Counted from the stretch's first letter, positions 30,601-40,882 are shown. The stretch is DNA of 64,000 bases from Spodoptera frugiperda (GCF_023101765.2 NC_064220.1:9176001-9240000); one strand, 5' to 3'. Notes: a model not told the origin generated them from the letters alone. A program made the numbers and translations.

Positions 30601-31814
30601 CCGATACTCGTATCAGACTCGCAAGGTGTTTGTTGATACACGACGTGTACGCGCGCCTTCGTGGGCTCCGCCGCCGCCGTAGCCGCTGCCGGCGCTAGCT
30701 CGAGATTAAATTCCCGAATAAAGTCGCGGCCCAGTAGCGGAGGCCCGTCTGCGCGTACTACGTACACATCCAGTGTATGTGTGCGACCTAGGTATGATAT
30801 AGGTAACGCAACAACTCCAATAGTTTCGATGTTTTCCCCTGTATAACTAAATAGTCGTTTTTTGGTGACTGACAATGGCAACCGCTTAAAATTCGAGTTG
30901 TAAGTACTTTTAGAGATTACGCTAACTGCTGAACCGCTATCAATTTCGAACTCTAAGGCTAGACCACTGACCGTCACTCGCTCTGTCATGGGTTTCCCTT
31001 TTAGGCACCGAATATTATAAAAACACTCACCGTCGTCCCCGCAGTCCAACATACCTTCCTCCACGTATTTCACTTTTCCCTCGTTAGGGCACATTTTACG
31101 CAAATGACCTTTATTATTGCACTTTTTACACTTGAAGTTTTTATACCGACACTGATTAGATTTATGGTTGGTGAAACCACACACACTGCACTTCTCTTTC
31201 TTGGAGATATTGAAGACGCTATCCGCGGCCGCTGTGGCCGCACCGGCCGCCGCGGTCGCCTGCGCCCCCGCTGTCGACGACGCCAGGCGTGCACAACGCA
31301 CGCTTTCCGCCAAGTCGATCGCTTTTGCAAGAGTCAGCTCCCGCTGATCCTGCATGAACAACTTGTCGCGCTCACGTCCCGGTGTCATGCCCATGATGAA
31401 CCTATCCAGCAGAGCTTCCTCCAAATTCTTGAATGCGCAGTGAGTTGCCAAACCTCTAATCCTAGCGGCCCATTGAGTGTGCGTTTCGTCTTGCCGCTGC
31501 GTTGCTGCATAGAAGATTGACTTCTCTGCAAACCCGAACCTTTTTGGAGTAAAATGGTTGTCGAGGAGTTTCACGATCGCCTCGTAACCCAATTCTTCTA
31601 CCTTGTTCGGTAGCGCCAAATCGCATGCAAGTTTGAACGTTGATTCACATAATGACGTTAAAAGTATCGCCCGACGCTTGATTGTTGCCTTGTCGGTTTC
31701 GAAAGTAATGTTGTTAGCGATAAACCATTGTTCTAATCGCAACTTAAAGTTGTTCCACTCTTGTGATGAGTGATCAAACGTCGTAAGAACGCCATAAGTT
31801 GTTCCCGTGGACAT
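27696..31814 (-). CDS. Ty3/gypsy gag-pol polyprotein, intact
   Basis: The 1372-residue frame encodes all enzymes needed for the element's copying and integration. In order: a gag capsid-like region (about residues 10-180); two CCHC zinc knuckles (CSVCGFTNHKSNQC near 209 and CKKCNNKGHLRKMC near 229); an aspartic protease with DSG near 292 and a later LLGRD; a reverse transcriptase with LLDDIL near 590; RNase H starting at TVDASPTGLG near 737; an integrase HHCC zinc site (HSSH near 966, CTVC near 999) and D, D, E residues in HLDFLGP, SDNGTSF and NGQAESF (about 1029, 1085, 1121); and a proline-rich C-terminus. The start ATG lies 31 bases inside the 5' LTR boundary. The usual Tyr of the reverse transcriptase YxDD box is Leu here. 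Gag and pol are in one frame with no frameshift. The overall layout resembles insect Ty3/gypsy elements without env; the clade is not determined. Confidence 0.95.
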   Translation of the reverse strand: MSTGTTYGVLTTFDHSSQEWNNFKLRLEQWFIANNITFETDKATIKRRAILLTSLCESTFKLACDLALPNKVEELGYEAIVKLLDNHFTPKRFGFAEKSIFYAATQRQDETHTQWAARIRGLATHCAFKNLEEALLDRFIMGMTPGRERDKLFMQDQRELTLAKAIDLAESVRCARLASSTAGAQATAAAGAATAAADSVFNISKKEKCSVCGFTNHKSNQCRYKNFKCKKCNNKGHLRKMCPNEGKVKYVEEGMLDCGDDGECFYNIRCLKGKPMTERVTVSGLALEFEIDSGSAVSVISKSTYNSNFKRLPLSVTKKRLFSYTGENIETIGVVALPISYLGRTHTLDVYVVRADGPPLLGRDFIREFNLELAPAAATAAAEPTKARVHVVYQQTPCESDTSIGKELCKMFPKVFSGNLGAFNKYKIDLHLKPDAQPIFFKARPVPYALRGKLDEELDRLLTLGILKPVEHSDYASPVVPVLKKNGSLRLCADYSVTINKQLIIDQYPLPTVNDLLAKLHGGVQFSKIDLSMAYNQFILNEESQKLTCINTHRGLFNFTRLVFGLSSAPAIFQRAMECLLSGIDGIIFLLDDILITGSNRHEHKQRLTTVLQRLNDAGLTVQMSKCEFFKDEIAYLGHVIDKHGVRKSPDKVKAILQAPKPTNIIQLQSFLGLTNYYRNFVPDASSILSPLYDLLNKNKKWEWTHRHNDAFVRIKNILASDRTLAHFDPNAKLILTVDASPTGLGAVLSQIGPDRLERPISYASRTLSRAEKNYAQVQKEATAIVFGVKRFHQYLYGRSQPFVLRTDHKPLLAIFGPYKGIPEISANRLQRYAIFLAAYNYVIEYISSKQNSADYLSRAYSGDNETETTDELTECEDRAAYVNFVTDGDLPVTLNDLRRETTRDTNLTTVKDFVLNGWPRKVSDAELKPFFNCRTQLSYESGILMRGHKVVIPTTLQENVCRELHSSHFGIVKMKAEARKRLWFPGVDAALERVAGACTVCAALRPAPPHAPLAPWPLPPHPFYRIHLDFLGPFHNYMFLIIVDAYSKWVECYNMPSTHNSKTVISKMHDFMSRFGIPHTLVSDNGTSFTSLEFKEFCNLNGIKHLLSPAYHPASNGQAESFVKIVKKGLKAIILQGCNKLTIHDKIAKYLFDYRNSKNSTTDKSPAELVFGRSLRSRLDLLNPNAPSSSTSTDLTQTVARKQSLQAKHFRGVLRPEFKENDLVWITKNTNNNKVNWLEGIITKKIGNLMYSVYVPQLNGEVTRHMDQIRKRLSSPISSATGEDQDWDPDVIPDVASPATAHPEPATHREGEGEATTVLEPAAATPPGPAETSPPLATPGTSPRAARPVTPHRRRAISPIFSTPQSTLPLD

Positions 31815-31827
31815 ATTTTCAAATGTA

Positions 31828-31845
31828 AAATCCGCTCGTCGCCAC
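31828..31845 (-). promoter_or_regulatory. Candidate primer-binding site of the Ty3/gypsy element
   Basis: Directly after the 5' LTR the - strand reads GTGGCGACGAGCGGATTT. TGGCGACG is complementary to a tRNA 3' end ending CGTCGCCA, which I would assign tentatively to a serine tRNA. Confidence 0.55.
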
Positions 31846-32031
31846 TGTTAAGTATTTGCGCGGGAAATCGGGAAATGACATTCGTCAATCAAACTCGCTA
31901 GTTTGTTGCACACTGCTTTAATATTTTTAAAATCGAATAGAATGCGCGGGACGCAGCCCGCGCAGTAATGCCAACATAAGGGCGCGCAGTAATACCAAGC
32001 GCGCATGCGCGACAGGAATACCAATATAACA
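31846..32031 (-). repeat. 5' LTR of the Ty3/gypsy element
   Basis: This copy has the same sequence as 27421-27606 and is the promoter-bearing copy for the - strand transcript. CTATG follows at 32032. Confidence 0.95.
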
Positions 32032-32734
32032 CTATGTTTACAAAATAAAAAAAAATAACCTTTGTGGGAGACTGGTATCTGCACTAGGAAACCTTGTCAC
32101 ACAGATTACCAGTATTGAATAAAACATTTATTCCACGTTAGAAAACCTTCACATAGAACTTTTTAAGACTAAATCAACACAAAATTTATTGACTAACTAG
32201 GCAGAAATGCAAACAATTTTCATGTCCCATTCAGAGTATCGCCATTAAATGACCGACATTGGAAAGAATACCTCGGCACTAAGTCGAAATATAAATTTCG
32301 TGTACATTTTAAAGAAAAAGATATTGAATAGGTATACATTTCCAAAAATATATTAGACCTCAAATAAATAGTCTGAATTTGTGATAGATGTACCTAACTC
32401 TTTTTCAAATCAAATTAATTATACAACTAAGTGGAAAATACTTAGAGTATATTTTTCTATTACTAGCCGCTTCTTAAAACTTGAAACAAAGTGCTATGGT
32501 TAGAAAATAGACTGAATTAAATCTTTTCTTTATATTATATTATATGTCATCTAATCATTCTTGTTCCTAGAACAACCTTGAATATAATACAATTTTCAGC
32601 AAAGCTGTATTAGGTTTCTATAACAAGGTAAGGCTCAAATTATATGTTATTAGCTTAGACAAGATGTATGCATATTAATTGTGTTTGCTTAATCTGATAT
32701 TATCTGTACAAATAAACTTAATCTCCTATTAGCC

Positions 32735-32815
32735 TACATCGTAGACCTTCGTAGCAAATTTCGTAGCGCGTAGTCTACGGCGTAGGTGTACGATCTACGC
32801 CGTAGGTTATGCGGC
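32735..32815. repeat. CTACG-rich inverted repeat
   Basis: CTACGGCGTAG (32775-32785) and CTACGCCGTAG (32795-32805) are perfect 11-bp arms with a 9-base loop, set in a cluster of CGTAG words. A similar CTACG cluster occurs at 45930-45985. It may be debris of a MITE like the one at 63503. Confidence 0.5.
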
Positions 32816-33314
32816 TAAGAAAGAAGGAGGGAATTACTCCATACATTCCTGGGCCCAGGTGTTATCTGAAATAAACTAGCCTTATTTTTAAGAGGATATA
32901 ATAACAAGGCCTCACTGAAAATTTGGCTATCCAGGTATCAAGTTATATGTAATGTAGTAAAAGTGAGGTTATATTGTAACATCGCAGACTTTTTTTGTTT
33001 TTAACGAAACACTTTTGAATAGTTTTGGTTGTGTTATGGTTTTAAGCAAGGAGCGTGTGTGATGTGTCGACGATCTGACACGTTTGGCTCTCTCGCGTCG
33101 CTACAGTCGAAGACAAGTTTTTACATTCAATATCACACTTAGAAGCAGTAGGCACTAACCTTTTAAAAACTAAAAAAGGGACAGGATGATATATAAATAA
33201 AACACCAATATAAGTATAAAATATGTATATTTATCTTCAATAATTGAATGTCATCTAATAATTGTGCAGGGGGTACGATATCTTCTTGGTATCTTGCCTA
33301 ACTGAGATACCATA

Positions 33315-33520
33315 TTATACAGGATGAGATGCACGCCACTGACGAATAACTGATAAAATCGCCTCATCTTCCAAGACTCTTCTGCCAATAGAGTTACTGC
33401 GACCAGTCGCAATCGTACAATTTACACAGCGATCCATGTCGTCAATATCCGATCGATAGGCGTAAACAATGGTCCAAAATAGAGAGCCAGGTAATTTAGA
33501 GATGCAAGATCCGTCAAAAG
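33315..33520 (-). pseudogene. Possible transposon-derived ORF with a CxxC pair
   Basis: On the - strand about 68 codons are open, without an initial Met until residue DDM. The end reads MDRCVNCTIATGRSNSIG, RRVLEDEAILSVIRQW, RASHPV and stop. The CxxC followed by a TGR motif and a helical stretch looks like part of a zinc-binding domain, and I have the impression of related sequences in insect transposons, but I cannot name the family. It could instead be a short host exon; no clean splice sites were found. Confidence 0.3.
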
Positions 33521-34224
33521 TCCTTTATTAAGCCGAGGTTAAACAATAAAATATGGAAAATACGTGCGCACTCAGAACGAAACACAACGAACGAGTGTCA
33601 TCTGTCAATCGGTGACTGACTTATGTCAGACAGAAGTGTTGCCGGAAGGCATTATTTAAATCACAGAGTACGTTATACATAAATTATTATTTAGTTTTAT
33701 TTAATTTTTTCGCTTCCTAGATAGAATCATCATGTGATTTCCTTTAAAAAAATATGACGGTTTTTTTAATATACATTTCAACTAGTTAACTACTGGGCCC
33801 AAAAGTCCCCTTCTCCTTTATGATAAACTTAATTACTTATCTATATTGTTATAAAGTATATTACCTTAAAATTACCGACTTGCAAAATTATGAACCGCCG
33901 TCAAAAGTAATGGCCAAGATGTTACGTCTACCGAGGCTAATGTTTCCCTAATCATCGGAGTAATTTAAGTTATTAATACTACTCGTATAATCGTAGGGTC
34001 TATATCCCTAATTAGACCTTAATATAATGCCTAAGTGCCTGCCTAACTAGTCTTAAATGTAGAAAGCAAGGTATGAAATTTGTAAAATACGTTGTAATTC
34101 AGTTTAGGGAGAAATTATACCTACAATGAAAACTAACGAACTAAAGAACTGAAAACAAGGTCATTTGGGATTAGTAAAATCTTTAAAATAACTGTTCAAA
34201 AATAAACTAGTTTCTAGTTTGTCT

Positions 34225-34517
34225 GTCGTGGTGGCCCAGAGGTTTTTAGACACCCACTTTCATGCAAGAGGATGCGGGTTCAAATCCTTATAAAGCCAAG
34301 TACCAATGTGACTATTTTCAAGCATATACTTCCTAAAATTGTTTAGATACCAGCGACAAACGGTGTAAAATATCGCGCATCGTGAAGAAATCTGGGCTTA
34401 TAGTTGCTTATTATACTTTGAAATCACCAACCCGTAATGAGCAAGCGTGGTGATTAATGCTCACACATTTTCCGTGTGAGAAGCGGTCTTTTGTCAGCAG
34501 ATACCACTAATAAACTG
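34225..34517 (+). repeat. tRNA-derived SINE, family 3 (copy)
   Basis: The head is GTCGTGGTGGCCCAGAGGTT with the B-box-like GCGGGTTCAAATCC. The body has CAAGTACCAATGTGAC and TGAGCAAGCGTGGTGATTA. Confidence 0.75.
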
Positions 34518-35119
34518 TGGACCTGTTTACAGTTTAATTCCTATTTATTTAAAGAGGGCTAAGGCTATCGAAGATGTGTTTTTTTCTGAATGAACACATT
34601 TAAAACGTTAAAGTTATTATGTTATACTAGCATTCGGGTAGTGCTTAACTTAAGAATTATGTTATACTATCGTTCTGCTAGTGCTTTCGGCGAAAGAATA
34701 ATAGACTCTATAACTCACCCAGTATTTTATGTCCAGATACAAAAATCGTACTCCATTGTGACATAGACAAACATACACGTCTTCGTATTTACAATATTAA
34801 TAAAAAGCATTTCACGAACAGAACTCATACACGAACCTTTAAGACAAATACGCAAATCATGTCAATAAGACAATAAGACCGAGGCGAGGGTTATTTGTCA
34901 CACAACCCAACAAAATAGCGAGAAAGAGTTTAATCTACTGAAAAGCTCTGAACATTATGTAACCACTTTTCAAACACGACGCAGAACTTTGATTTATCTT
35001 TTTATACTCGTAACACACTTTTGTATTGTATTGTAGTCTACTTTTGGTACGATGGAAATGGTAAACAAAATTTCAGATCATCTTTTACGGAAAATAGAGA
35101 AGATATATTTTGTCACTTT

Positions 35120-35323
35120 CAATATATAGGGTGACCGGTAATTAGTGAAGGATATTTGAAACACGTGATTGTACTCATGATTATAAACAACTTTTCCAAA
35201 ATGTTTCCATTTTCCATACTACATTTTAAACTACTTAAGGCTAAATAACGTGCCTATTACAACAGTGTGACATGTCAAGACAGTCAAGTATAGCCGCAAT
35301 CATTTCCAAAACTGTGTTGGAGC
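35120..35323 (+). repeat. Unclassified dispersed repeat start
   Basis: GGGTGACCGGTAATTAGTG and CACGTGATTGTACTCATGAT resemble a dispersed element that I recall from moth sequences. No second copy is present here to set its limits. Confidence 0.3.
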
Positions 35324-35333
35324 TGGCTCGCAC

Positions 35334-35488
35334 TTTTTTTTTGAGGGGGGAAAATCAATGACTTCTCTCGCCTTGGGCGAGGCGAGAGGGAGTGTCAGAC
35401 TCTTACTGACTAAAAACCACCCCGTTCCTACTCCTGCTTTTCGAGCCGGAGCCCCGGTAAACCCGCTAGGTCCAGTACGCAGCTCCGG
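35334..35488 (-). mobile_element. Short R1-tail element with 10-bp target duplication
   Basis: The element is 155 bp. On the - strand it starts CCGGAGCTGCG, contains the GGGGCTCCGGCTCGAAAAGC block and ends GATTTTCCCCCC plus poly(A), seen as poly(T) at 35334. TGGCTCGCAC (35324-35333) and TGGCCCGCAC (35489-35498) are the target duplication. Confidence 0.85.
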
Positions 35489-35532
35489 TGGCCCGCACCC
35501 TGTGAATTAAAATTTAAAGACATCATTAAGCC

Positions 35533-35684
35533 TTTTTTTAAGGGGTGAAAATCATCCAATGACTTCACCCGCCTTGGGCGAGACTAGAGGGTGTGTCAGA
35601 CTCTTACTGACTAAAAACTACCCCGTTCATACTCCTGCTTTTCGAGCCGGAGCCCCGGTAAACCTGCTAGGTAGTCCGCAGACC
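35533..35684 (-). mobile_element. Short R1-tail element, second neighbouring copy
   Basis: The element is about 152 bp. On the - strand it starts CTGCGGACTACC and ends in poly(A). TCATTAAGCC (35523-35532) and TTATTAAACC (35685-35694) form an approximate target duplication. It lies only 45 bases from the previous copy and in the same orientation, but has its own flanks, so the two are independent insertions. Confidence 0.8.
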
Positions 35685-36022
35685 TTATTAAACCTAGAAC
35701 CGTAATAATTAATTTAGTATGTCTCACAAGAGTTATAATACAATTATTTAACCTAACAGAAATGTTATCCAAAAGTTAATACTAATATTATCTTAGTAGT
35801 TAACAGTAATAGTTATAATCTATTCTGAGAACCCTGTTACCTGGAATTAAATACATAAATTAACATAAGTGGGCGGTAACTTCATCGACACATGCCTAAG
35901 TACCTCTTCGGAGAAAACATGTCTAACGTCATCCATCGCCTTTCAATATTGAAATAATAAATATTATTACGTAAGGAACTTTGTTATAGCTTGTAATCCT
36001 TGATATAATATCTTATTACATA

Positions 36023-36230
36023 CTAGCGACCCGTCCCAGCTTCGCATGGGTGCAATGGTGATATATTGTGCATTTATTATACATATAAATCTTCCTTCTG
36101 AATCACTTTATTTATTTAAAAAACCGCATCAAAATCCGTTGCGTAGTTTTAAACATTTAAGCATACAAAGGGACATAGGGACAGAGAAAGCGACTTTGAT
36201 TTAAGTAGACTATGTAGTGATACTCTTTCA
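36023..36230 (+). repeat. Helitron-like non-autonomous element fragment (tentative)
   Basis: ACTAGCGACCCGTCCCAGCT then TTCGCATGGGTGC opens the block. CATCAAAATCCGTTGCGTAG and GGGACAGAGAAAGCGACTTT close it. I recall this as a common dispersed moth repeat; the class is uncertain. Confidence 0.45.
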
Positions 36231-36316
36231 AATTTGTAGACAGAATCTTTGGTTTTCTGTCATTTGTCTATCAATATACTTATTAATGTCAAATCAATAT
36301 ATATTTCATAACAATT

Positions 36317-36870
36317 TTATTTATAAAGTCGTATGTATTTATGCAAGTAAATTGAAAACAATGTGTTAGTTAAATATTCGTAAACTTTTATGTGCAATAT
36401 AGTTCGGAGCAATATAATATGATTGTATGAAGAGCAACTATCACGATTGGTGTTTGTATACTGATTGTGAACATTGAGCAATAGAAACAGCAAAAATTGC
36501 ACCGCTCCCGAAAACTGGCAACGTATTTGTAACTCCTCTGTGTTGCGGAGATCCACCTGCTCGTTGCTATCCCATAAAAAGTTAACAAAACTTAGCAACT
36601 ATCACATTAATTGGCGTATAGGATGTGATAGTTTAGCAACAGTTGCTGTACGTGATGTGTTGCTTCTGTTGCGGCGGCAACAACTTTTGTTCCCGTTGCC
36701 TTCGTTGCATTTTCTGCATATACCTGTGCATGTGGTGTTTCGAAATGTGTGGAATTCATTGTGAAGATTGTTTGGGAGAAGATAGTTATGAGTAACATGT
36801 AAAATACTACTTATTGTCGCTAAAGAAAGTAAAACGGTGTAACAAAACTCACACCTTTCCACCTCCATTG
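36317..36870 (-). other. Overlapping open frames of unknown origin
   Basis: The - strand holds partly overlapping frames: 36602-36868 (88 codons), 36607-36798 (63 codons) and 36317-36598 (93 codons). The region is slightly richer in GC than its surroundings and repeats the word GCAAC/GTTGC. An inverted pair, GCAACTATCAC and GTGATAGTTTAGC, lies at about 36595-36645. No domain is recognised; it may be a decayed transposon. Confidence 0.25.
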
Positions 36871-37756
36871 AGTATGTTGTGGTTCATATTGTTCATATGT
36901 ATCTGAAAATAAATTGTGTTCACGCACTTAAGTGTGCAATGGCTTTATATTATTTTCTAACAAGCTTAGTTCTAAGTATTTTTTTCATTGCAAAGAATAA
37001 CATGTTTGATGTTTAAGCTGATTCACTGGAAAAGTCTTTGAAAATGTGCAATTATTTTACATTAATACAAGCCTTTGACAAATTACGTAATAATTTAGTT
37101 ATTTTATGAGACAATATACTCGTAGCAATGAGTTACTCGTGTTTGGTTTGTTAAATGAAACTTTAAGTCGTGATTACCAAACAAAATAATTATAGAATCC
37201 AAGTTGTTCTGGGATATACTAAAATGCACAGAAGATAGGAAAAATATGAGGAAGAATTATGGAAATTTACAGCAGGTATGCCAGTGTTAATGGCCACTCT
37301 AAAAGACACACGGAAAGTAGGCCAAGTGCAGACTACTTGTAGCTGACTAGGAAGTTTCACATGTGTATGTAAAGTATGACAGGTAGCACATATAATGATG
37401 TGTGGTTTTTAACTGCTAGAGGATTAAATCATCAGTCTTTGTCTTTTTGTTTGTGTATATAAGGTATTCCAAAATTATATGCCACGGCTTTAATGGGAGG
37501 TAGTGTTGTGTTTTAAAACTTTGCTAAAGAATAGTTTCAACATCATAATCAACAACAACCTCAATTGAACATCAATAACCACGCTTGTTCAATGCGGGTT
37601 AAGAAATAGTTTAAGTAATCAGTAAATATAACTGAGCACGGCAGTTACTTCTTGATTCAAGAAATAAAAAAGAGTGTATCACACTAATATTATAAATTGT
37701 TTGTTTGAGTGTTTGCCGCTCAATCACGCTGAAACTACTGAGCGGATTTATTTAAA

Positions 37757-38568
37757 ATGACAATGCCAGAATCTCTATAGAGCTTTGCCCCACCAAAAAA
37801 ATATAGTTTACAGGCATGCCAAATGTAGCATTCTATTGCTGCTCTATTAGTGATAACTAAAAACATGTTTAAAAGCCTTTAGAACTTGCGGTTTCTATCT
37901 AAATCTAAGAACAAAATATTACATTTAGGTTAGGTACCAGTTTAGGTTAATTGCAGTTATAATGGTAGAAATAATTAAATTAAGTGCTTTATATTATTAT
38001 TACAATGCTATCATAGGTTGTTTAGCTATGAAAGGAAGGAATGTCAATACCAATATCAACTTTAGTAATCCTACTTTTAATAAATTTAGGTCATAACGAA
38101 ACAACAATGTAAACAGAACAGACAGAGCGAATGTCAAATAATGACTTTTTGACATAACTGACGCACGCACGCCAATGACGTTTCGTTACATCTAATCAGT
38201 ATGGTTCAAACACGAAATAATAATTAGAATATGCATTCATTATAATATATATTATAAAAAAAATAACTAACAGTATGTATTTATACTAAATTCATTTTTA
38301 TTTACATTAATAAAACCTTTTCTTTTTAAATTGAATGACTCGTTTTGTTCCTCGTGTAAGCGTACTAAGAAACGCAGATGGTCGCGATAAAAACAGGAAA
38401 TAGGCCTTGGGGTTTTTTTAATTCTTTTTATTCTCTAATTTTTATCCGCAATTTTATCAGAATAATAGTTACGTAACCAACGACCCTATTTTCATTGCAA
38501 AAATTTTGATTAATTTACATTTCTTGTACATTGATGAAATTGAGTGGGGCAGGATCTGGCATTGTCAT
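37757..38568. mobile_element. Non-autonomous DNA element, family X (copy 2)
   Basis: The 812-bp copy has inverted ends ATGACAATGCCAGA. It matches 16811-17848 but lacks the inserted MITE and instead has about 230 extra bases near 37990-38220. It preserves the empty target site of that MITE at about 38240-38265. Confidence 0.75.
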
Positions 38569-39231
38569 GGTATACAGACAGAGTATGATGAGCTGACTTG
38601 GATGATAGAATACTTTTTATAGAAACCTTTGACAGAAGCTAGTTTATTATAATTAGATTATTGCATACATACATATCCATATGACATAGTCATATTAAAC
38701 CTTCCGTTTAGTTTAAAACCCTAATCACAATCATATCTACCACTACGAATTACACTAACACCAATTATAACAACTTAAAGAGCTCCATGATGAGAGTTAA
38801 AAAGTTTAATTTTAAGTTGCGCGACCTCGTCAGGAATGTAGTAAACGACTTTAAGCCCATTAAGAAAATATATGTAAAATATAACACTATTTCTGCTTCC
38901 TAACATAATATTACGCTACATCTCGACTCGTTCCTATGCTATCAGAATAATATTTCAACACTACGTCGTTCAAACAATATATACGGCGTATTGTCAACAA
39001 AATATTCTCGCATCTATCTTTAAAATTGTAGTCAGTTATCGAATTTTCATGTAATACGTGTTATGAAGACATAATATCAAGGTTGGCGTTATTTGACACG
39101 TCTGTAATACACGTCTAACATGACAGTATTTAATGTCGGGCCTTTATACAGTGGTAAAGTCTATCATAGAAAATCCGCATTTTAAGGGATCTTTCTAATC
39201 TATCTTCTATATCTATGCTTATAATAAATCT

Positions 39232-39797
39232 GTAGAGAGGTCAATTCTGTACATGAAATATATTTCCAAAATAACTATCAGCGATTGTGATAAGTGATCG
39301 ATACTGACGCCAAAAATGCAATCAGAATTTTTTTGTCTGTCTGTCTATCTGTATGTTCGTTTTAGAAACAAAAACCACTCGACAGATTTCAACGAAATCA
39401 TCATTATACTTTTCATCACGCTACGATCAATAGGAGCAGAGCATTGAAGGGAAATGTTGGGAAAACAGAAGAACTTACTCCATTTTTTAAACTTCCGTCG
39501 CGTGTGCAGCCTTGACGGTTCGATTTCGATGAAACTTGATATAATTATACCTCATTATTCAGGGCATAAAATAGGATACTTTTACGGAAAAATACGTAGA
39601 AAAAAAAATAGTTTTATACTACAGAACGCGAGCTCAACAGCAGTAACTCAAAAGAGGGATCTCCTTAATTATTATGGGCCTAGCCATATTTGGGTCCAAT
39701 AGATATTTATAAGATGTCATTGTCAGAGTTACTCAAAATTAAGAAATAAAACATCCACGCGAAGACCGACATCCGCGCGGACGGAGTCGCGGGCGGA
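39232..39797 (+). mobile_element. Helitron-like non-autonomous element (tentative)
   Basis: The block starts TCTGTAGAGAGGTCAATTCT and includes GTCTGTCTGTCTATCTG and CATCACGCTACGATCAATAG. It ends with CGCGCGGACGGAGTCGCGGG and GGAAGCTAG, where the GC-rich part can fold back. A TC start and a hairpin followed by CTAG fit a Helitron end, but this is inference from pattern. Confidence 0.5.
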
Positions 39798-39861
39798 AGC
39801 TAGAGCTTAATAAAGTAAAACAATAAAGATCAATCTAAGTAATATGTGTTTTTTTTAAAGG

Positions 39862-40034
39862 ATTTTCTCCTGTGTCGTGGGTGCGTTTATGAACATACAA
39901 GTTCACATACACATGACACCCAGATCCGAAACAATAATTTGTGGATCACACAAAGAGTTGCTCCGTGCGGAAATCGACACCGCTACACGTTGCGCGGCAG
40001 CCGATTACCCAGTCACCGCACCAACCGTGTAGTC
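39862..40034 (-). repeat. tRNA-derived SINE, family 1 (copy)
   Basis: Reverse orientation: TCCTGTGTCGTGGGTGCGTT leads, GATCACACAAAGAGTTGCTC follows, and a mutated B box with the tRNA-like head lies at the right end. Confidence 0.75.
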
Positions 40035-40770
40035 AACAAAGTAAACAGTAAACAATAAAGATTAATTTCAAGAATATTTACATATGATATTTGTTTTTAG
40101 TCTTTTAAAAGGAAAAATGTGAATACAAGATAGCGAGAATTAATACCAGCCATTTCAAGTATGATTTACGTAGGAATGCATTATTAAAACAACAATAAAT
40201 TAAAATGCAATTCAACTGTATTCACCTTACAAAGTACCTAAATAAATACAAATTATTTCTTGTATTTTACATGCAAGTCTTTTGTGAATTGTATTTGAAA
40301 TGACTTGCACTATACGTTTGCATTATTCTGGATACGATGTAGGTAACAAATGTTCACATTTCGTATACGATCATCTATTTTTATGATTTCATCTCGTAAT
40401 ATATCTTCGCCATTGCAGAGAGAAAACACAATATTTCACGTCGTCACAGTCTGGAAATAAATGGATAGGTCATCATATGTTCTAATTCTTCTAGTATACT
40501 TAGATTTTGTTGCTAGAAAAGCCTTAGTTTTTAGCTAGCCTTTTCAAAGGTCTAGGGAAGATTAACTGTACAATTTATTGCCTGGCTATCGTTATTATTA
40601 CATCTGAAAGGCGTATTCTATTGAAGTGGGTTCAACCGTACACACATAAGGCGGTCCATTTAGTACCCATTTATAAATCGCTCATCAATTAATGAACGCA
40701 GGACAGATCGGAAAGTACTTGGTACTTATAGATTAGCAAGAAATATTGAAATTTTTGATCGTCATATAGT

Positions 40771-40882
40771 TACGCCTTTTATCGCCGAAGAGATAGGCAG
40801 AGGTGCGTAATACGGTACGTAATGCCATTGTACAATGTACATCTACTTTTCACATTTTATGTTATAAGTCTTATGTAATAGA
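40771..40882 (-). repeat. tRNA-derived SINE, family 2 (3' part)
   Basis: Only the tail half is present: ACGCCTTTTATCGCCGAAGA, GGCAGAGGTGCGTAATACGG and TACAATGTACATCTAC. Confidence 0.65.

Larger units (their letters stand above)
27421..32031 (-). mobile_element. Complete Ty3/gypsy LTR retrotransposon
   Basis: The 4611-bp element is bounded by 186-bp LTRs that look identical (27421-27606 and 31846-32031). Each begins TGTT and ends AACA. CTATG flanks both sides (27416-27420 and 32032-32036) as a 5-bp target duplication. It contains one uninterrupted 1372-codon gag-pol frame on the - strand, a polypurine tract and a candidate primer-binding site. No envelope gene is present. It lies in the GPCR intron, opposite to the gene. 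Identical LTRs and an intact frame indicate a very recent insertion. Confidence 0.95.

Noticed and set aside
28015..31520. Several + strand ORFs inside the gypsy element
   Set aside because: They are antisense shadows of the 1372-codon polyprotein.
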